From contig NZ_AP018689.1 of NCBI RefSeq assembly GCF_002157735.2, positions 868,001-932,000 of the forward strand: a stretch of 64,000 nt of DNA, in the 5' to 3' direction. Origin of the DNA: Vibrio aphrogenes. Lineage in GTDB: Bacteria > Pseudomonadota > Gammaproteobacteria > Enterobacterales > Vibrionaceae. Position numbers and translations under genes: made by a program. Position 1 is the stretch's first letter; the number at the start of each line of letters is the position of its first letter. The notes beneath the pieces were generated by a model. It saw nothing but the letters and a program-made list of their open reading frames with translations, did no database searches and had not been told where the DNA came from. Positions 9,566 through 19,720 of this stretch are shown here, piece by piece.

Positions 9566-11509
9566 ATGAAAAAAACTTTTTCTGCAACGGGGGCGTTAGG
9601 TAAGGCTATCCCGGGCTTTCAACCTCGTCAGCCACAAATTGATATGGCTGAAGCGGTGCATCAAGCGATCGCCCAAGATCAGCAATTAGTGGTGGAAGCT
9701 GGAACGGGAACAGGAAAAACCTTTGCCTATTTGGTACCAGCCTTACTCAGTGGTAAAAAAGTCATTATCAGCACCGGTTCAAAAAATTTACAAGAGCAGT
9801 TATTTCATCGCGATTTGCCGCTAATGGTCAATGCATTAGGTTTTACTGGCCATGTTTCGTTATTAAAAGGGCGCTCAAATTACCTCTGTTTAGATAGATT
9901 GAGCCGGCAATTGATTGAAAGTCATACCAATGAAGCCGACCCAGAATTACTGTCACAATTGGTCAAAGTACGTTCTTGGTCATCGGAAAGTAAAACGGGG
10001 GATTTAGGCGATTGTGATGCGATTGCAGAAGATTCACCGATCATTAGTACCATTACTTCTACCAATGATAATTGCTTAGGTAAAGAGTGTCCGAACTATC
10101 AAGATTGCTTTGTTTTAAAAGCACGTAAAAAAGCAATGGATTCAGATTTAGTGGTAGTAAATCACCACTTATTTTTAGCGGATTTAGCGATTAAAGAAAC
10201 GGGTTTTGGTGAGCTTATCCCAGATGCGGATGTGTTTATTTTTGATGAAGCGCATCAATTGCCTGACATTGCGAGCCAATATTTTGGGCAGTCGATTTCC
10301 AGCCGTCAAATGCAGGAGTTAGCAAAAGATATTGAAATTGGCTATCGCACAGAAGCCAAAGACATGAAGCAATTGCAAAAGATCGCGACTAAATTGACAC
10401 AAACCTTTATGGATTTACGGATCATTTTAGGCGATACCAATACGCAAGGTAGTCATCAATCTGCGAAAGGTGGCCGTGGTAACTGGCGAGAAGCGATTAA
10501 GTCACAACAGGTTATGCGAGAAATAGAACGTTTACATGAAGCGCTCGATTTGGCGCTGCAAGTGTTAAAGTTAGCCTTAGGCCGCAGTGAGTTATTAGAT
10601 GCGGCTTATGAACGCACCCACATGATCAAAAATCGTTTAACTCGCGTGTGCGATGTATCCATCACCGGATATTCCTATTGGTATGAATGTAGCCCACGTC
10701 ATTTTGTATTGCATATTACGCCATTATCGGTGGCTGAAAAATTTAAAGAACAAATTGAAACCAAACAAGGCAGTTGGATTTTTACCTCGGCAACCCTAGC
10801 GGTAAGGGATGATTTTAAGCATTTTACTGAACGCCTTGGGATTCAACCGGCGCAACAATTTACCTTGCCCAGTCCGTTTGATTATCAATCGCAAGCGTTA
10901 CTGTGTGTGCCTCGTTATTTGCCGGAGCCGAATCATTCCAGTATGGCTGAAACCTTGGTGCAGATGCTCACTCCAGTAATTCAAGCTAACCAAGGGCGTT
11001 GTTTCTTTTTGTGTACTTCACATCAGATGATGCGCCGCCTGGCTGATTTATTTCGTGAGCAATTGGAGCTTCCGGTCTTGGTACAAGGTGAAACCAGCAA
11101 ACAAAAGCTACTGAATGAGTTTATTGAACTTGGTAATGCTGTCCTTGTGGCAACGGGGGCCTTTTGGGAAGGGATTGATGTTAGAGGTGACGCGCTAAGC
11201 TGTGTTATTATCGACAAATTGCCGTTTACTGCTCCAGATGACCCTTTACTTAAAGCGCGCATTGAAGATTGTCGACTCAAACAAGGCGATGCATTTGCGG
11301 ATGTACAATTACCTGAAGCGGTCATCACTTTAAAGCAAGGGGTGGGGCGTTTGATTCGAGATAAGAAAGACAAAGGGGCGTTGATCATTTGTGATAACCG
11401 CTTAGTCACACGTGATTATGGCGGAGTATTTTTACAAAGTTTACCACCGATCCCAAGGACTCGAGATTTAGCCAAAGTCGCTGACTTTTTGAGTTTGCCT
11501 GCAGAATAA
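9566..11509 (+). CDS. yoaA: DinG-like ATP-dependent DNA helicase YoaA
   Basis: About 647 residues, an XPD/DinG-type 5'-3' helicase. It shows Walker A EAGTGTGKT, DEAH box IFDEAHQ, the four-cysteine iron-sulfur region (YLCLDRL, then NCLGKECPNYQDCF) and the motif VI-like KQGVGRLIRD. In E. coli YoaA works with the HolC clamp-loader subunit in replication-fork repair. An in-frame GTG at 9548 exists, but the ATG at 9566 puts the start the same distance before KAIPGF as in the E. coli protein. I saw no LexA box upstream. Confidence 0.93.
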   Translation: MKKTFSATGALGKAIPGFQPRQPQIDMAEAVHQAIAQDQQLVVEAGTGTGKTFAYLVPALLSGKKVIISTGSKNLQEQLFHRDLPLMVNALGFTGHVSLLKGRSNYLCLDRLSRQLIESHTNEADPELLSQLVKVRSWSSESKTGDLGDCDAIAEDSPIISTITSTNDNCLGKECPNYQDCFVLKARKKAMDSDLVVVNHHLFLADLAIKETGFGELIPDADVFIFDEAHQLPDIASQYFGQSISSRQMQELAKDIEIGYRTEAKDMKQLQKIATKLTQTFMDLRIILGDTNTQGSHQSAKGGRGNWREAIKSQQVMREIERLHEALDLALQVLKLALGRSELLDAAYERTHMIKNRLTRVCDVSITGYSYWYECSPRHFVLHITPLSVAEKFKEQIETKQGSWIFTSATLAVRDDFKHFTERLGIQPAQQFTLPSPFDYQSQALLCVPRYLPEPNHSSMAETLVQMLTPVIQANQGRCFFLCTSHQMMRRLADLFREQLELPVLVQGETSKQKLLNEFIELGNAVLVATGAFWEGIDVRGDALSCVIIDKLPFTAPDDPLLKARIEDCRLKQGDAFADVQLPEAVITLKQGVGRLIRDKKDKGALIICDNRLVTRDYGGVFLQSLPPIPRTRDLAKVADFLSLPAE

Positions 11510-11620
11510 TCACCCCTAGGGCAGGCATGCTGCGAAGAAAAACAAATAGTGTTGAACTCAACAAGCACTTTAAACTTAATACGTATTTTAAAACCAACAA
11601 ATAACTAGCTTGAGGCTGTA

Positions 11621-12337
11621 ATGAGCGCAAAAATTCTTGCCTTAGATACATCAACAGAAAACTGCTCTGTTGCTCTGATGATAAATGATCGCATGATTAC
11701 TCGTAGCGAAGTCGCCCCGCGTGATCACACCAAAAAGATTCTTCCTATGGTCGATGAAGTCTTAAAAGAAGGGGGAATCACCTTGCAAGAGCTGGATGCT
11801 TTAGCTTTTGGGCGTGGGCCAGGTAGCTTTACTGGGGTTCGAATTGGTATTGGGATTGCGCAGGGATTAGCCTTTGGTGCGGAATTGCCTATGATTGGTA
11901 TTTCCACCTTAGCCGCAATGGCGCAAGCGTGTCACCGTGTTCATCAAGCTGAGCAAGTGGTGGCAGCAATTGATGCGCGCATGGGTGAAGTGTATTGGGG
12001 GCAGTATCAACGTCAACACAATGGTCATTGGCAAGCGGTGGCGATTAATGATGACCAAGCAGAATGTGTGACTCCACCACAGGAGTTAGCGGAGCACTTA
12101 GCCCCGCAAACGGGCACTTGGACTCAAGCGGGAACGGGATGGGAAGCGTATGCTGAACATTTAGAAGCGTTACCATTGGAAATGGAAAAAGGTCAAGTTT
12201 TGTACCCTGAAGCTCAAGATATTGCGGTATTAGCACAATATCAATGGCAGCAAGGTAATACGGTCGATGCTGAGCAAGCGAGTCCAACCTATCTGCGTGA
12301 TAAGGTGACTTGGAAAAAATTGCCAGGCCGAGAATAA
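11621..12337 (+). CDS. tsaB: tRNA t6A biosynthesis protein TsaB
   Basis: A 238-residue member of the ASKHA fold. It is the dimerisation partner of TsaD in the TsaBDE complex that makes N6-threonylcarbamoyl-adenosine at A37 of ANN-decoding tRNAs. Visible marks are [14 protein letters not shown] at the N-terminus and [19 protein letters not shown]. It follows yoaA, an order shared with E. coli, with TGAGG upstream of the ATG. Confidence 0.95.
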   Translation: MSAKILALDTSTENCSVALMINDRMITRSEVAPRDHTKKILPMVDEVLKEGGITLQELDALAFGRGPGSFTGVRIGIGIAQGLAFGAELPMIGISTLAAMAQACHRVHQAEQVVAAIDARMGEVYWGQYQRQHNGHWQAVAINDDQAECVTPPQELAEHLAPQTGTWTQAGTGWEAYAEHLEALPLEMEKGQVLYPEAQDIAVLAQYQWQQGNTVDAEQASPTYLRDKVTWKKLPGRE

Positions 12338-12451
12338 GTCAATTTTTTGTCAGTAAAAAGCGAGATGGGAACTGAGTGAATTGCTCGGTGGTCGAACATT
12401 CAATAAACATCAATGATGGCGTTGATGTGATGAAGACAAGAGAAAGTGATA

Positions 12452-13000
12452 ATGAAAAAATTATGTGTGATCTTCTTGGCCGTCGTCGGTTTGTCGGCTT
12501 GTTCTTCTTTACCCACCGAGCTGGCAACGGACTCAAAACAACCGGTGACCAATTATCAACAATGGGTCAATACCAATCCGAGTCAAACCGTTGATGTGCG
12601 TCTTGGAGGCGTGATTAGTAAAGTGACGAATCTACAAGATAAAACGCGAATTGAAATCGTTAACTTGCCGATTGATGCCGCAGGCAAACCTGATATTAGC
12701 CAAGAGCCGCAAGGTCGCTTTGTTGCTTATCTCGATGGCTTTGTCGAGCCAATGACCTTTAGTCAAGGCCGTTTAATCACAGTGGCCGGTAAAAGTATGC
12801 CGCCGGAGACTGATAAAGTGGGTGATTATAATTATACCTTCCCGGTGATGAACGCGACTGGCCAGCATTTGTGGACGATTGAAAAGACCACATATATAGA
12901 GAATGACTTTATGATGGGCGGTTGTTTCCGTGGAGCATGGCGCTGCGGTGGATTTGGCTATGGCCCTACAAGAGCCGAAGTGATTCAACAAGTGAAGTGA
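12452..13000 (+). CDS. Slp-family outer membrane lipoprotein
   Basis: 182 residues with a lipoprotein signal peptide ending in LSAC|SS (lipobox cysteine near residue 17), then an Slp-type domain (PVTNYQQW, VRLGGVISKVTN, EGRFVAYLDGFVEP-like, TVAGK). The family is starvation- or stationary-phase-associated in E. coli; its biochemical role is unknown. I take the ATG at 12452 over the GTG two codons upstream. It ends 1 nt before the next gene's possible GTG, so the two are probably cotranscribed. Confidence 0.88.
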   Translation: MKKLCVIFLAVVGLSACSSLPTELATDSKQPVTNYQQWVNTNPSQTVDVRLGGVISKVTNLQDKTRIEIVNLPIDAAGKPDISQEPQGRFVAYLDGFVEPMTFSQGRLITVAGKSMPPETDKVGDYNYTFPVMNATGQHLWTIEKTTYIENDFMMGGCFRGAWRCGGFGYGPTRAEVIQQVK

Positions 13001-13001
13001 T

Positions 13002-13925
13002 GTGGTTTCGATGTTACATCCAACAGAGTTCATTTTACCTCATATTCGCTTAGCCGGATTACAAACCCAGCCCGAGAGTCACGCCGATGTGACTCTTTTG
13101 TTTTTACATGGCTGGCTAGATAATGCCGGTAGTTTTGCGGCGATCTTGCAAAATTTGTTGGTTATAGCTAAGCAAAATAAGTGGAACATGATCGCGATTG
13201 ATCTTGCCGGGCATGGACTCTCTCAGCATCGTAGTGCGGATAATTTTTATCCGTTTCACGACTATATTGCCGATGTTCATCAGCTATTGACGCAAATAGA
13301 CTCAAAAAAAACGATTTTAATCGGACATTCACTTGGTGCTTTAATAGCAAGTTGCTATAGTGCCGCCTTTCCTGAGAATGTAGCAGGCCTTATTCAGATT
13401 GAAGGGCTCGGGCCCTTGGCTGAATCGGCTAATACTGAATCAGCTAATAATACCGAATCAGCTAGTAATAGCGTCCAGCGATTAAGAAAGGGCCTATTAA
13501 GTCGTCAACGTATTTTGGCTAAGCCGATCCGTGGTTATAATACGCAGCAGGATGCTTGTTTACATCGTATGCAGGTCAATCATTTGTCCGCTTCTCAATT
13601 AAAACCTCTTATTGAAAGAGGCACCTATAAACGTGATGGTCAGTGGTATTGGCGTCATGATCCAAAACTGAGGAGCGAATCACTTTACCGTATGACAGAA
13701 CAACAAGCCTTATCCTTTTTACAAGCGATACAATGCCCAAACTTGTTGATTTTAGGTGAAACGGGCTATCCCCAATTAGTATCGGCAGCAGCAAGGAAGG
13801 CCGCATTATCACATCATGAAGAAGTGACCGTCCCGGGTGGGCATCATTGTCATATTGAATCTTCCGTGCAAGTTAGTGACTTTATTGTGAGTTTTGTAGA
13901 TAAAATTAGACAAACTCATCATTAA
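13002..13925 (+). CDS. Alpha/beta hydrolase
   Basis: A 307-residue alpha/beta-hydrolase. Visible are the oxyanion segment LFLHGWLDNAGSF, the nucleophile elbow GHSLGA and the late histidine in PGGHHCHIE. The substrate is unknown. The start is either GTG at 13002 or ATG at 13011. The cap region holds an in-frame repeat rich in N-T-E-S-A (about 13419-13469) that looks like a recent duplication. The gene sits between slp and fadD. Confidence 0.85.
   Translation: MVSMLHPTEFILPHIRLAGLQTQPESHADVTLLFLHGWLDNAGSFAAILQNLLVIAKQNKWNMIAIDLAGHGLSQHRSADNFYPFHDYIADVHQLLTQIDSKKTILIGHSLGALIASCYSAAFPENVAGLIQIEGLGPLAESANTESANNTESASNSVQRLRKGLLSRQRILAKPIRGYNTQQDACLHRMQVNHLSASQLKPLIERGTYKRDGQWYWRHDPKLRSESLYRMTEQQALSFLQAIQCPNLLILGETGYPQLVSAAARKAALSHHEEVTVPGGHHCHIESSVQVSDFIVSFVDKIRQTHH
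13419..13472 (+). repeat. In-frame 15-18 bp tandem repeat inside the hydrolase gene
   Basis: Three imperfect units of about CTGAATCAGCTAATA encode AESAN, TESANN, TESASN. The reading frame is kept. Confidence 0.75.
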
Positions 13926-14077
13926 CTCTCTAGCCTTGGATATAATGGTTTTACATGAACTGTTTATCCTCTTGCGCCGTTAATGTCGCCATTTGAGCGA
14001 TATGTACACATAACACAGAACAGATTGTATTGGTTTTATTTGAAAACTGTCTGTGAAACTAATGAAAGGAAAATACC

Positions 14078-15784
14078 GTGGAAAAACCGTGGTTAAAGCG
14101 TTACCCAGAAAATGTTCCTCACACGATCGACCCTGACAAATATTCATCATTGGTTGAAATGTTTGAGCAGTGCGTGCAAAAGTTTGCCGACCAACCTGCT
14201 TTTATTAATATGGGCTCAGTGATGACCTTCCGTAAGTTAGAAGAACGCAGTCGTGCGTTTGCCGCTTACTTACAAAATGATTTAAAACTACAAAAAGGGG
14301 ACCGTGTCGCCTTAATGATGCCTAATGTACTGCAATACCCGGTTGCGTTATTTGGTATTTTGCGTGCCGGCATGATTGCGGTAAACGTCAACCCAATGTA
14401 TACCCCTCGCGAGTTAGAGCATCAGCTAAATGATGCCGATGCGAAAGCGATCGTTATTGTGTCGAACTTTGCACACACATTAGAAAAAGCCGTCGATAAC
14501 ACGCCAATTAAACATGTGATTTTAACCAGCCTTGGTCAAATGCTCCCTAAAGTAAAAGGCACGGCGGTTGATTTCATTGTGAAATATGTAAAAGGTTTAG
14601 TCCCTAAATATCATTTACCAGGTGCAATTTCATTTCGTAAAGCCTTATATCGCGGTCGTCGCTTGCAATATGTGAAACCATTTTTAGAAGGGGATGATAT
14701 CGCCTTTTTACAATACACTGGTGGTACGACTGGGGTGGCGAAAGGGGCTATCCTGACGCATCGAAATATGGTGGCGAATGTGCTGCAAGCCAAAGGGGCT
14801 TATGGTTCATTATTACGTGATGGCCGTGAAACAGTGGTGACGGCGCTTCCTCTTTATCATGTTTTTGCTTTAACGATTAACTGTTTATTATTCCTTGAGG
14901 TCGGTGGGGCAAACTTATTGATCACTAACCCAAGAGATATCCCCACTTTTGTTAAAGAGCTACAAAAAAATACCTTTACCGCCATTACTGGTGTGAACAC
15001 GTTATTTAATGCTTTAGTGAATAATGAAGACTTTAAAGAGCTTGATTTTAGCCACTTACGTTTATCCGTTGGTGGTGGTATGGCAGTACAGCGTGCAGTG
15101 GCTGACAAATGGATCAACATTACTAAATGTTATTTGCTTGAAGGTTACGGGCTAACAGAATGTTCGCCATTAGTGGCGGCATACCCGTACGACTTGACTC
15201 AATATAATGGCTCAATTGGTTTGGCGATGCCTTCGACTGAAGTGCGTATTGTCGATGACGAAGGCAATCCCGTTGGCTTTGATCAAACCGGTGAGTTACA
15301 AGTACGTGGCCCGCAGGTGATGGAAGGTTATTGGAAGCGCAGTGAAGCTACCAAAGAAGTCATCACTCAAGATGGTTGGTTATCAACTGGTGATATTGTT
15401 CGTTTTGATGAACAAGGCTTTATGTATATTGTCGATCGTAAAAAAGACATGATCTTAGTGTCTGGCTTTAATGTTTATCCAAATGAAATTGAAGATGTGG
15501 TGGCGCTACACAGTAAAGTGCTGGAAGTCGCTGCAATTGGGCAACCTCATGATACTTCTGGTGAGATCGTTAAGCTTTATGTCGTGAAAAGTGACGATAG
15601 TTTGACTAAAGAAGAGTTGATTGCGCATTGTCGTGAACACTTAACCGGGTATAAGATCCCAAAAGTCGTCGAATTTAGAGAAGAGCTACCAAAGAGTAAC
15701 GTGGGTAAAATTCTTCGTCGTGAATTACGTGAAGAAAATATCGCGAATTTGTCTAAATTATCAGGCGATAAAAAAAGTGCCTAA
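14078..15784 (+). CDS. fadD: Long-chain fatty acid-CoA ligase
   Basis: A 568-residue ANL-superfamily enzyme that activates fatty acids to acyl-CoA at the inner membrane for beta-oxidation or phospholipid use. The AMP-binding P-loop is [53 protein letters not shown] and the C-terminal catalytic lysine ([12 protein letters not shown]) are present. The start is GTG with AAAGGAAAA upstream. The position before rnd matches enterics and Vibrio. Confidence 0.96.
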   Translation: MEKPWLKRYPENVPHTIDPDKYSSLVEMFEQCVQKFADQPAFINMGSVMTFRKLEERSRAFAAYLQNDLKLQKGDRVALMMPNVLQYPVALFGILRAGMIAVNVNPMYTPRELEHQLNDADAKAIVIVSNFAHTLEKAVDNTPIKHVILTSLGQMLPKVKGTAVDFIVKYVKGLVPKYHLPGAISFRKALYRGRRLQYVKPFLEGDDIAFLQYTGGTTGVAKGAILTHRNMVANVLQAKGAYGSLLRDGRETVVTALPLYHVFALTINCLLFLEVGGANLLITNPRDIPTFVKELQKNTFTAITGVNTLFNALVNNEDFKELDFSHLRLSVGGGMAVQRAVADKWINITKCYLLEGYGLTECSPLVAAYPYDLTQYNGSIGLAMPSTEVRIVDDEGNPVGFDQTGELQVRGPQVMEGYWKRSEATKEVITQDGWLSTGDIVRFDEQGFMYIVDRKKDMILVSGFNVYPNEIEDVVALHSKVLEVAAIGQPHDTSGEIVKLYVVKSDDSLTKEELIAHCREHLTGYKIPKVVEFREELPKSNVGKILRRELREENIANLSKLSGDKKSA

Positions 15785-15785
15785 C

Positions 15786-15815
15786 CGACATTAGTCGACA
15801 TTAGCCGATGTTAAC
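15786..15815 (+). repeat. 10-bp tandem repeat after fadD
   Basis: The units CGACATTAGT, CGACATTAGC and CGATGTTAAC directly follow the fadD stop codon. Confidence 0.75.
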
Positions 15816-15841
15816 CGGCAGCCTAATGCTGAAATATAACC

Positions 15842-15874
15842 AAAATGCCAGAGCTGAATTCTGGCATTTTATTT
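15842..15874 (+). terminator. fadD terminator
   Basis: The perfect stem AAAATGCCAG / CTGGCATTTT is followed by ATTT. It lies 10 bp before the rnd start codon, so some read-through into rnd is likely. Confidence 0.8.
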
Positions 15875-15884
15875 AAGGAAGACC

Positions 15885-17003
15885 GTGAATTACACCATCA
15901 TTAAAGATAGCCAAAGCTTACAACACGTTTGTGAACAAGCCCGCCAAACCGAAGTGATCATGCTCGATACTGAGTTTGTTCGTACTCGAACCTTTCATCC
16001 ACAATTGGGTTTAATTCAACTGTATGATGGTAAGCAACTGGTATTGATCGATCCGCTTGAAATTGAGGACATGCACTGTTTTGCAGAGTTATTAGCCGAT
16101 ACCTCCGTGATGAAAGTCTTACACGCTTGTGGTGAAGACCTGGAAGTTTTTCAGCATGTGTTTGGATGTGTGCCTACTCCGATGATCGATACCCAGCTAA
16201 TGGCTGCTTTTTTAGGTTATGGGCTATCCACGGGGTTTGCCGCTTTAGTGAAGGATTATTTAGCGGTTGAACTTGATAAAAGTGAGTCTCGAGCTGATTG
16301 GCTAGCTCGTCCTCTGACTGAGAAGCAACACGAGTATGCGGCAGCCGATGTGTATTATCTATTGCCGTTGTATCAAAAGTTACTGACTCAAGTGGAAGAA
16401 AAAGGCTGGCTTGAAGCGGTACAGCAAGAGTCGCGCTTACTGGTGGAAAAACGCTTAACTACCATTGAACCAGAGCAAGCCTATCTGGCAGTAAAAGGTG
16501 CATGGACACTCAATTCGCAGCAACTGGCTATTTTAAAAATTATGGCGACCTGGCGTTTGCAAGAAGCAAAAGCGCGCGATCTGGCTTTAAACTTTATTGT
16601 GAAAGAAGCCAACATGATTGAAATTTGTCGCCAGCAGATGACCAGTTTAAAGCAAATGAATGAAGCGGGATTTGATCATCGTGAAATTCGTCGTCATGGA
16701 CAAACGTTACTGGCAATGGTGCAGCAGGGCTTAAAGGTGCCAGAGCAGGAATGGCCACAGCCGATCACACGCTTAATGGATAATCCGGTTTATAAGCAAT
16801 TATTTAAAACCTTAAAAGATGTCGTGAAACACGCGTCAGAGACTTCAGGTCTTGCCACAGAGTTTTTAGCCTCGAAAAAGCAAATTAATCAATTCATCAC
16901 CTGGGTCTGGGTACATCAACGTCATCCAGAAAAATTGCCAGAGGTCATGCAAGGTTGGCGTAAGGCGGTAGTCGGTGATGCGTTGAATGGAAAAATGAAA
17001 TAG
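15885..17003 (+). CDS. rnd: Ribonuclease D
   Basis: A 372-residue 3'-5' exoribonuclease that trims tRNA 3' ends. The DEDD exonuclease residues can be seen in MLDTEFVRTRTFHP, the VLHACGEDLEVFQ segment and the EYAAADVYYLLPLY segment. Two HRDC domains follow. The start is GTG with AAGGAAG directly upstream. The length is close to the E. coli enzyme. Confidence 0.95.
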   Translation: MNYTIIKDSQSLQHVCEQARQTEVIMLDTEFVRTRTFHPQLGLIQLYDGKQLVLIDPLEIEDMHCFAELLADTSVMKVLHACGEDLEVFQHVFGCVPTPMIDTQLMAAFLGYGLSTGFAALVKDYLAVELDKSESRADWLARPLTEKQHEYAAADVYYLLPLYQKLLTQVEEKGWLEAVQQESRLLVEKRLTTIEPEQAYLAVKGAWTLNSQQLAILKIMATWRLQEAKARDLALNFIVKEANMIEICRQQMTSLKQMNEAGFDHREIRRHGQTLLAMVQQGLKVPEQEWPQPITRLMDNPVYKQLFKTLKDVVKHASETSGLATEFLASKKQINQFITWVWVHQRHPEKLPEVMQGWRKAVVGDALNGKMK

Positions 17004-17087
17004 CGGAGTTTAGAATTTCGTTTCTCGTGTTTTGCTTTTGATGTGAAAAGTCATGTGGAAGGGATAACCTAATCGAGTTTATTCGTC

Positions 17088-17136
17088 AACCTTAGCTGCG
17101 GATAACGAGAAGTCACTCAATACCGCAGTTGAGGTT
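17088..17136. repeat. Palindromic intergenic repeat, copy 1
   Basis: The arms AACCTTAGCTGCGG and CCGCAGTTGAGGTT flank ATAACGAGAAGTCACTCAAT. Related copies occur at 25301-25340 and 33941-34014. It lies between rnd and the shared terminator. Confidence 0.8.
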
Positions 17137-17149
17137 AGTTAAAAAGAAT

Positions 17150-17187
17150 AAAACCCACTTCATTTATAGTGAAGTGGGTTTTCTTTT
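17150..17187. terminator. Bidirectional terminator between rnd and minE
   Basis: The 13-bp perfect stem AAAACCCACTTCA / TGAAGTGGGTTTT has a T-rich tail on the plus strand and serves the convergent genes. Confidence 0.9.
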
Positions 17188-17223
17188 TCGAGAAACGAAA
17201 CTCGAGCAACAAGATTAATGGTA

Positions 17224-17484
17224 TTAATCCTTTTCTGGTAACTGAATATTTAATTCCAGTACCGATAAATCATCATCACCTTGCTCTAAGCTGACATTGA
17301 CCATTGATGGATCAACCGAAACATATTTACTGAGAACTTGCAGAATATCTTCTTTTAGTTGCGGTAAATACGAAGGGTTTGCACTGCCTTGATTACGACG
17401 CTCTGCCACGATGATCTGTAATCGTTCTTTCGCAAGGTTAGCGGTATCCTTTTTCTTTGGGCGGAAGAATTGAAGTAATGACAT
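17224..17484 (-). CDS. minE: Division topological specificity factor MinE
   Basis: An 86-residue protein with the N-terminal membrane/MinD-contact segment ([23 protein letters not shown] region) and the C-terminal dimerisation domain. MinE stimulates MinD ATPase and drives pole-to-pole oscillation so that MinC acts away from midcell. It lies 2 bp after minD in the same operon. Confidence 0.97.
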   Translation of the reverse strand: MSLLQFFRPKKKDTANLAKERLQIIVAERRNQGSANPSYLPQLKEDILQVLSKYVSVDPSMVNVSLEQGDDDLSVLELNIQLPEKD

Positions 17485-17486
17485 GT

Positions 17487-18299
17487 TTAACCTCCAAATA
17501 AGCGTTTAAAGATGCCTTTTTTCTCTTCTGTTAAGAAGCGAAATTCTTTTTCTTCGCCTAAGAGACGATCAACTGCATCGCTGTAAGCCTGACCTGCGTC
17601 AGATTCTTCATCATGGATCACGGGAACACCTTTGTTAGAGGCGTTTAAGACCGCTTGGCTTTCCGGGATAACACCCAGTAATGGAATATGTAAGATATCC
17701 TCAACATCGGTCACACTGAGCATTTCACCTGCTGTCACGCGAGCAGGGTTATAGCGAGTAAGAAGTAGGTGTTGCTTAACGGGTTCTAAGCCTTGCTCTG
17801 CACGTAGTGATTTTGAATCGAGTAACCCCAAGATTCGATCAGAGTCACGAACAGAAGAGACTTCAGGGTTCGTGGTGATCACCGCTTCATCTGCAAAATA
17901 CAGTGACATTAATGCCCCTTGCTCGATACCGGCAGGTGAGTCACATAAGATGAAGTCAAAGCCCATGTCATGCAATTCGGTTAAGACACGTTTGACCCCA
18001 ACGTGAGTTAAAGCGTCTTTATCACGGGTTTGCGATGCCGGTAAAATATACAAGTTGTCACAACGCTTATCTTTGATAAGTGCTTGATTAAGCGTTGCTT
18101 CACCATTGATAACATTGACAAAATCATAAACCACACGACGCTCACACCCCATGATTAAATCAAGGTTACGTAAGCCAATATCAAAATCAATAACAGCGGT
18201 TTTTTTTCCTCTAAGTGCAAGACCGGTGGCAATCGCTGCGCTAGATGTAGTTTTACCTACACCCCCTTTACCAGACGTCACGACGATAGTACGTGCCAT
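17487..18299 (-). CDS. minD: Septum-site determining ATPase MinD
   Basis: A 270-residue deviant-Walker ATPase with [15 protein letters not shown] (9-23), switch regions around [10 protein letters not shown] and [10 protein letters not shown], and the C-terminal amphipathic membrane-targeting helix ([11 protein letters not shown]). It recruits MinC and oscillates with MinE. A gap of about 160 bp separates it from minC upstream. Confidence 0.98.
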   Translation of the reverse strand: MARTIVVTSGKGGVGKTTSSAAIATGLALRGKKTAVIDFDIGLRNLDLIMGCERRVVYDFVNVINGEATLNQALIKDKRCDNLYILPASQTRDKDALTHVGVKRVLTELHDMGFDFILCDSPAGIEQGALMSLYFADEAVITTNPEVSSVRDSDRILGLLDSKSLRAEQGLEPVKQHLLLTRYNPARVTAGEMLSVTDVEDILHIPLLGVIPESQAVLNASNKGVPVIHDEESDAGQAYSDAVDRLLGEEKEFRFLTEEKKGIFKRLFGG

Positions 18300-18460
18300 T
18301 TCATTTCCCTTATATTGAATCTAATTCTTCCCAACAATAAATGTCACTTGTTCTATGAGCATAGCTTATGTTCACAGTGTAAAGCCTGTTATTGTTTCTC
18401 TTTAGTTATTGTTAATTTTAACCATCAAAAGTGGATATTTATATATCCAACTAATTAATT

Positions 18461-19132
18461 TTACTTAATTTTATCAAACTGTAATTGTTCGGTATGGAGC
18501 GTGATCAAGGTTTTTTGTTGCCAATAGTCTGGATGGATTTGATCACTGAGATAATAATGTCCGGCAATTGAGACCAATTCGGCTTGCAAATCCTCACATA
18601 AAATCATGGCTCCTTTCTGGCCATTCGCTCCCGCAATAATTCGTCCGCGGCAAGTGCCATGAATATGAACACTACCATCTGCAATGACTTCTGCGCCTGC
18701 ACTGACGTGATTTAACACGACTAAATCACAATCTTTTGCATAAACTTGCTGTCCTGAGCGCACAGGAGTACGAATCACTTTTGTCGGCATAGTTTCAGCA
18801 GGGGCTTGATAACCCGATTTACTGGTCGACATTACCGCAAAGCCAGCTTCAGTCACTTGTTTTTTGACTAACGAGCTTTGACAACCCGTGATACCAACAG
18901 GAATTAACCCAGCTTGCATAATACCTGCGTGTAGCGCTTTAAAATCAATATCGATTTGTGGTGCTTTTTCGATGTCAATCACCAGCGGAGCATGCGCAAA
19001 AAAGGCGGGAGCTTGCTCGATTTTATGATGTAAAAATTGTAAGCAGGACTCAATATTGTCTTCCGGTAAATGCAGAACCGATAATGCAAAACTGCTGCCT
19101 TTTAAATCAGATTTTGGAGCCATAGAACACAT
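18461..19132 (-). CDS. minC: Septum inhibitor MinC
   Basis: A 223-residue FtsZ polymerisation inhibitor. It has an N-terminal FtsZ-binding domain, a short linker, and the C-terminal beta-helix with [19 protein letters not shown] that binds MinD. The first ATG is kept because CGGAGTA lies directly before it. Another ATG is three codons in. Confidence 0.95.
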   Translation of the reverse strand: MCSMAPKSDLKGSSFALSVLHLPEDNIESCLQFLHHKIEQAPAFFAHAPLVIDIEKAPQIDIDFKALHAGIMQAGLIPVGITGCQSSLVKKQVTEAGFAVMSTSKSGYQAPAETMPTKVIRTPVRSGQQVYAKDCDLVVLNHVSAGAEVIADGSVHIHGTCRGRIIAGANGQKGAMILCEDLQAELVSIAGHYYLSDQIHPDYWQQKTLITLHTEQLQFDKIK

Positions 19133-19403
19133 TACTCCGAACGTTGGAGACGTATTAATAAAATTGAATGATATTAGTTAATACCAGCTTTAAATATCCT
19201 TTTATTAGAACAAACTAACAGTAACATTACAAAGACTGACAATGTTATAGTCTATTTAAAACATGATTGAGTTAATTACCTGTCATAATGATAAAAATTT
19301 AGGTTAAATCCAAGCGAAACTCGGTTTAACTGATGAGTTTGCTTACTATCTACCCAAGATTCATCAAACGGCAAGCTTGAGCTTCACTGATAAAGGATAT
19401 TGT

Positions 19404-19679
19404 ATGCTTTGTTCTATCTATAAAAGTGCAAAAAAAGAAGGGATGTATTTGTATATTCCTAAAAAAGACGACTTCTCAGAAGTCCCTGCGGCCTTGATGC
19501 AAATGTTTGGTAAACCGACTTTTGTGATGGTTATGAAAATGGAAGGCCGAAAACTGGCGTTAGTGGATATTGAAAAAGTGAAACAATCGCTCAAAGATGA
19601 TGGGTATTTTCTGCAATTACCACCACCACCGGTGAATTTATTAGATGAGCATAAAGCTCGTAAAGCGCAAACAGAATAA
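19404..19679 (+). CDS. ycgL: YcgL-domain protein
   Basis: 91 residues starting [18 protein letters not shown], the YcgL-family signature, with [10 protein letters not shown] and the LPPPPVNLL end. The function is unknown; the family neighbours minC in gammaproteobacteria. The frame is open further upstream, but the ATG at 19404 with AAAGGA before it gives the family's normal N-terminus. Confidence 0.9.
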   Translation: MLCSIYKSAKKEGMYLYIPKKDDFSEVPAALMQMFGKPTFVMVMKMEGRKLALVDIEKVKQSLKDDGYFLQLPPPPVNLLDEHKARKAQTE

Positions 19680-19720
19680 GCGATTGGTTAATCCAAGACT
19701 TCCCAACTTTAAGGATTGTT

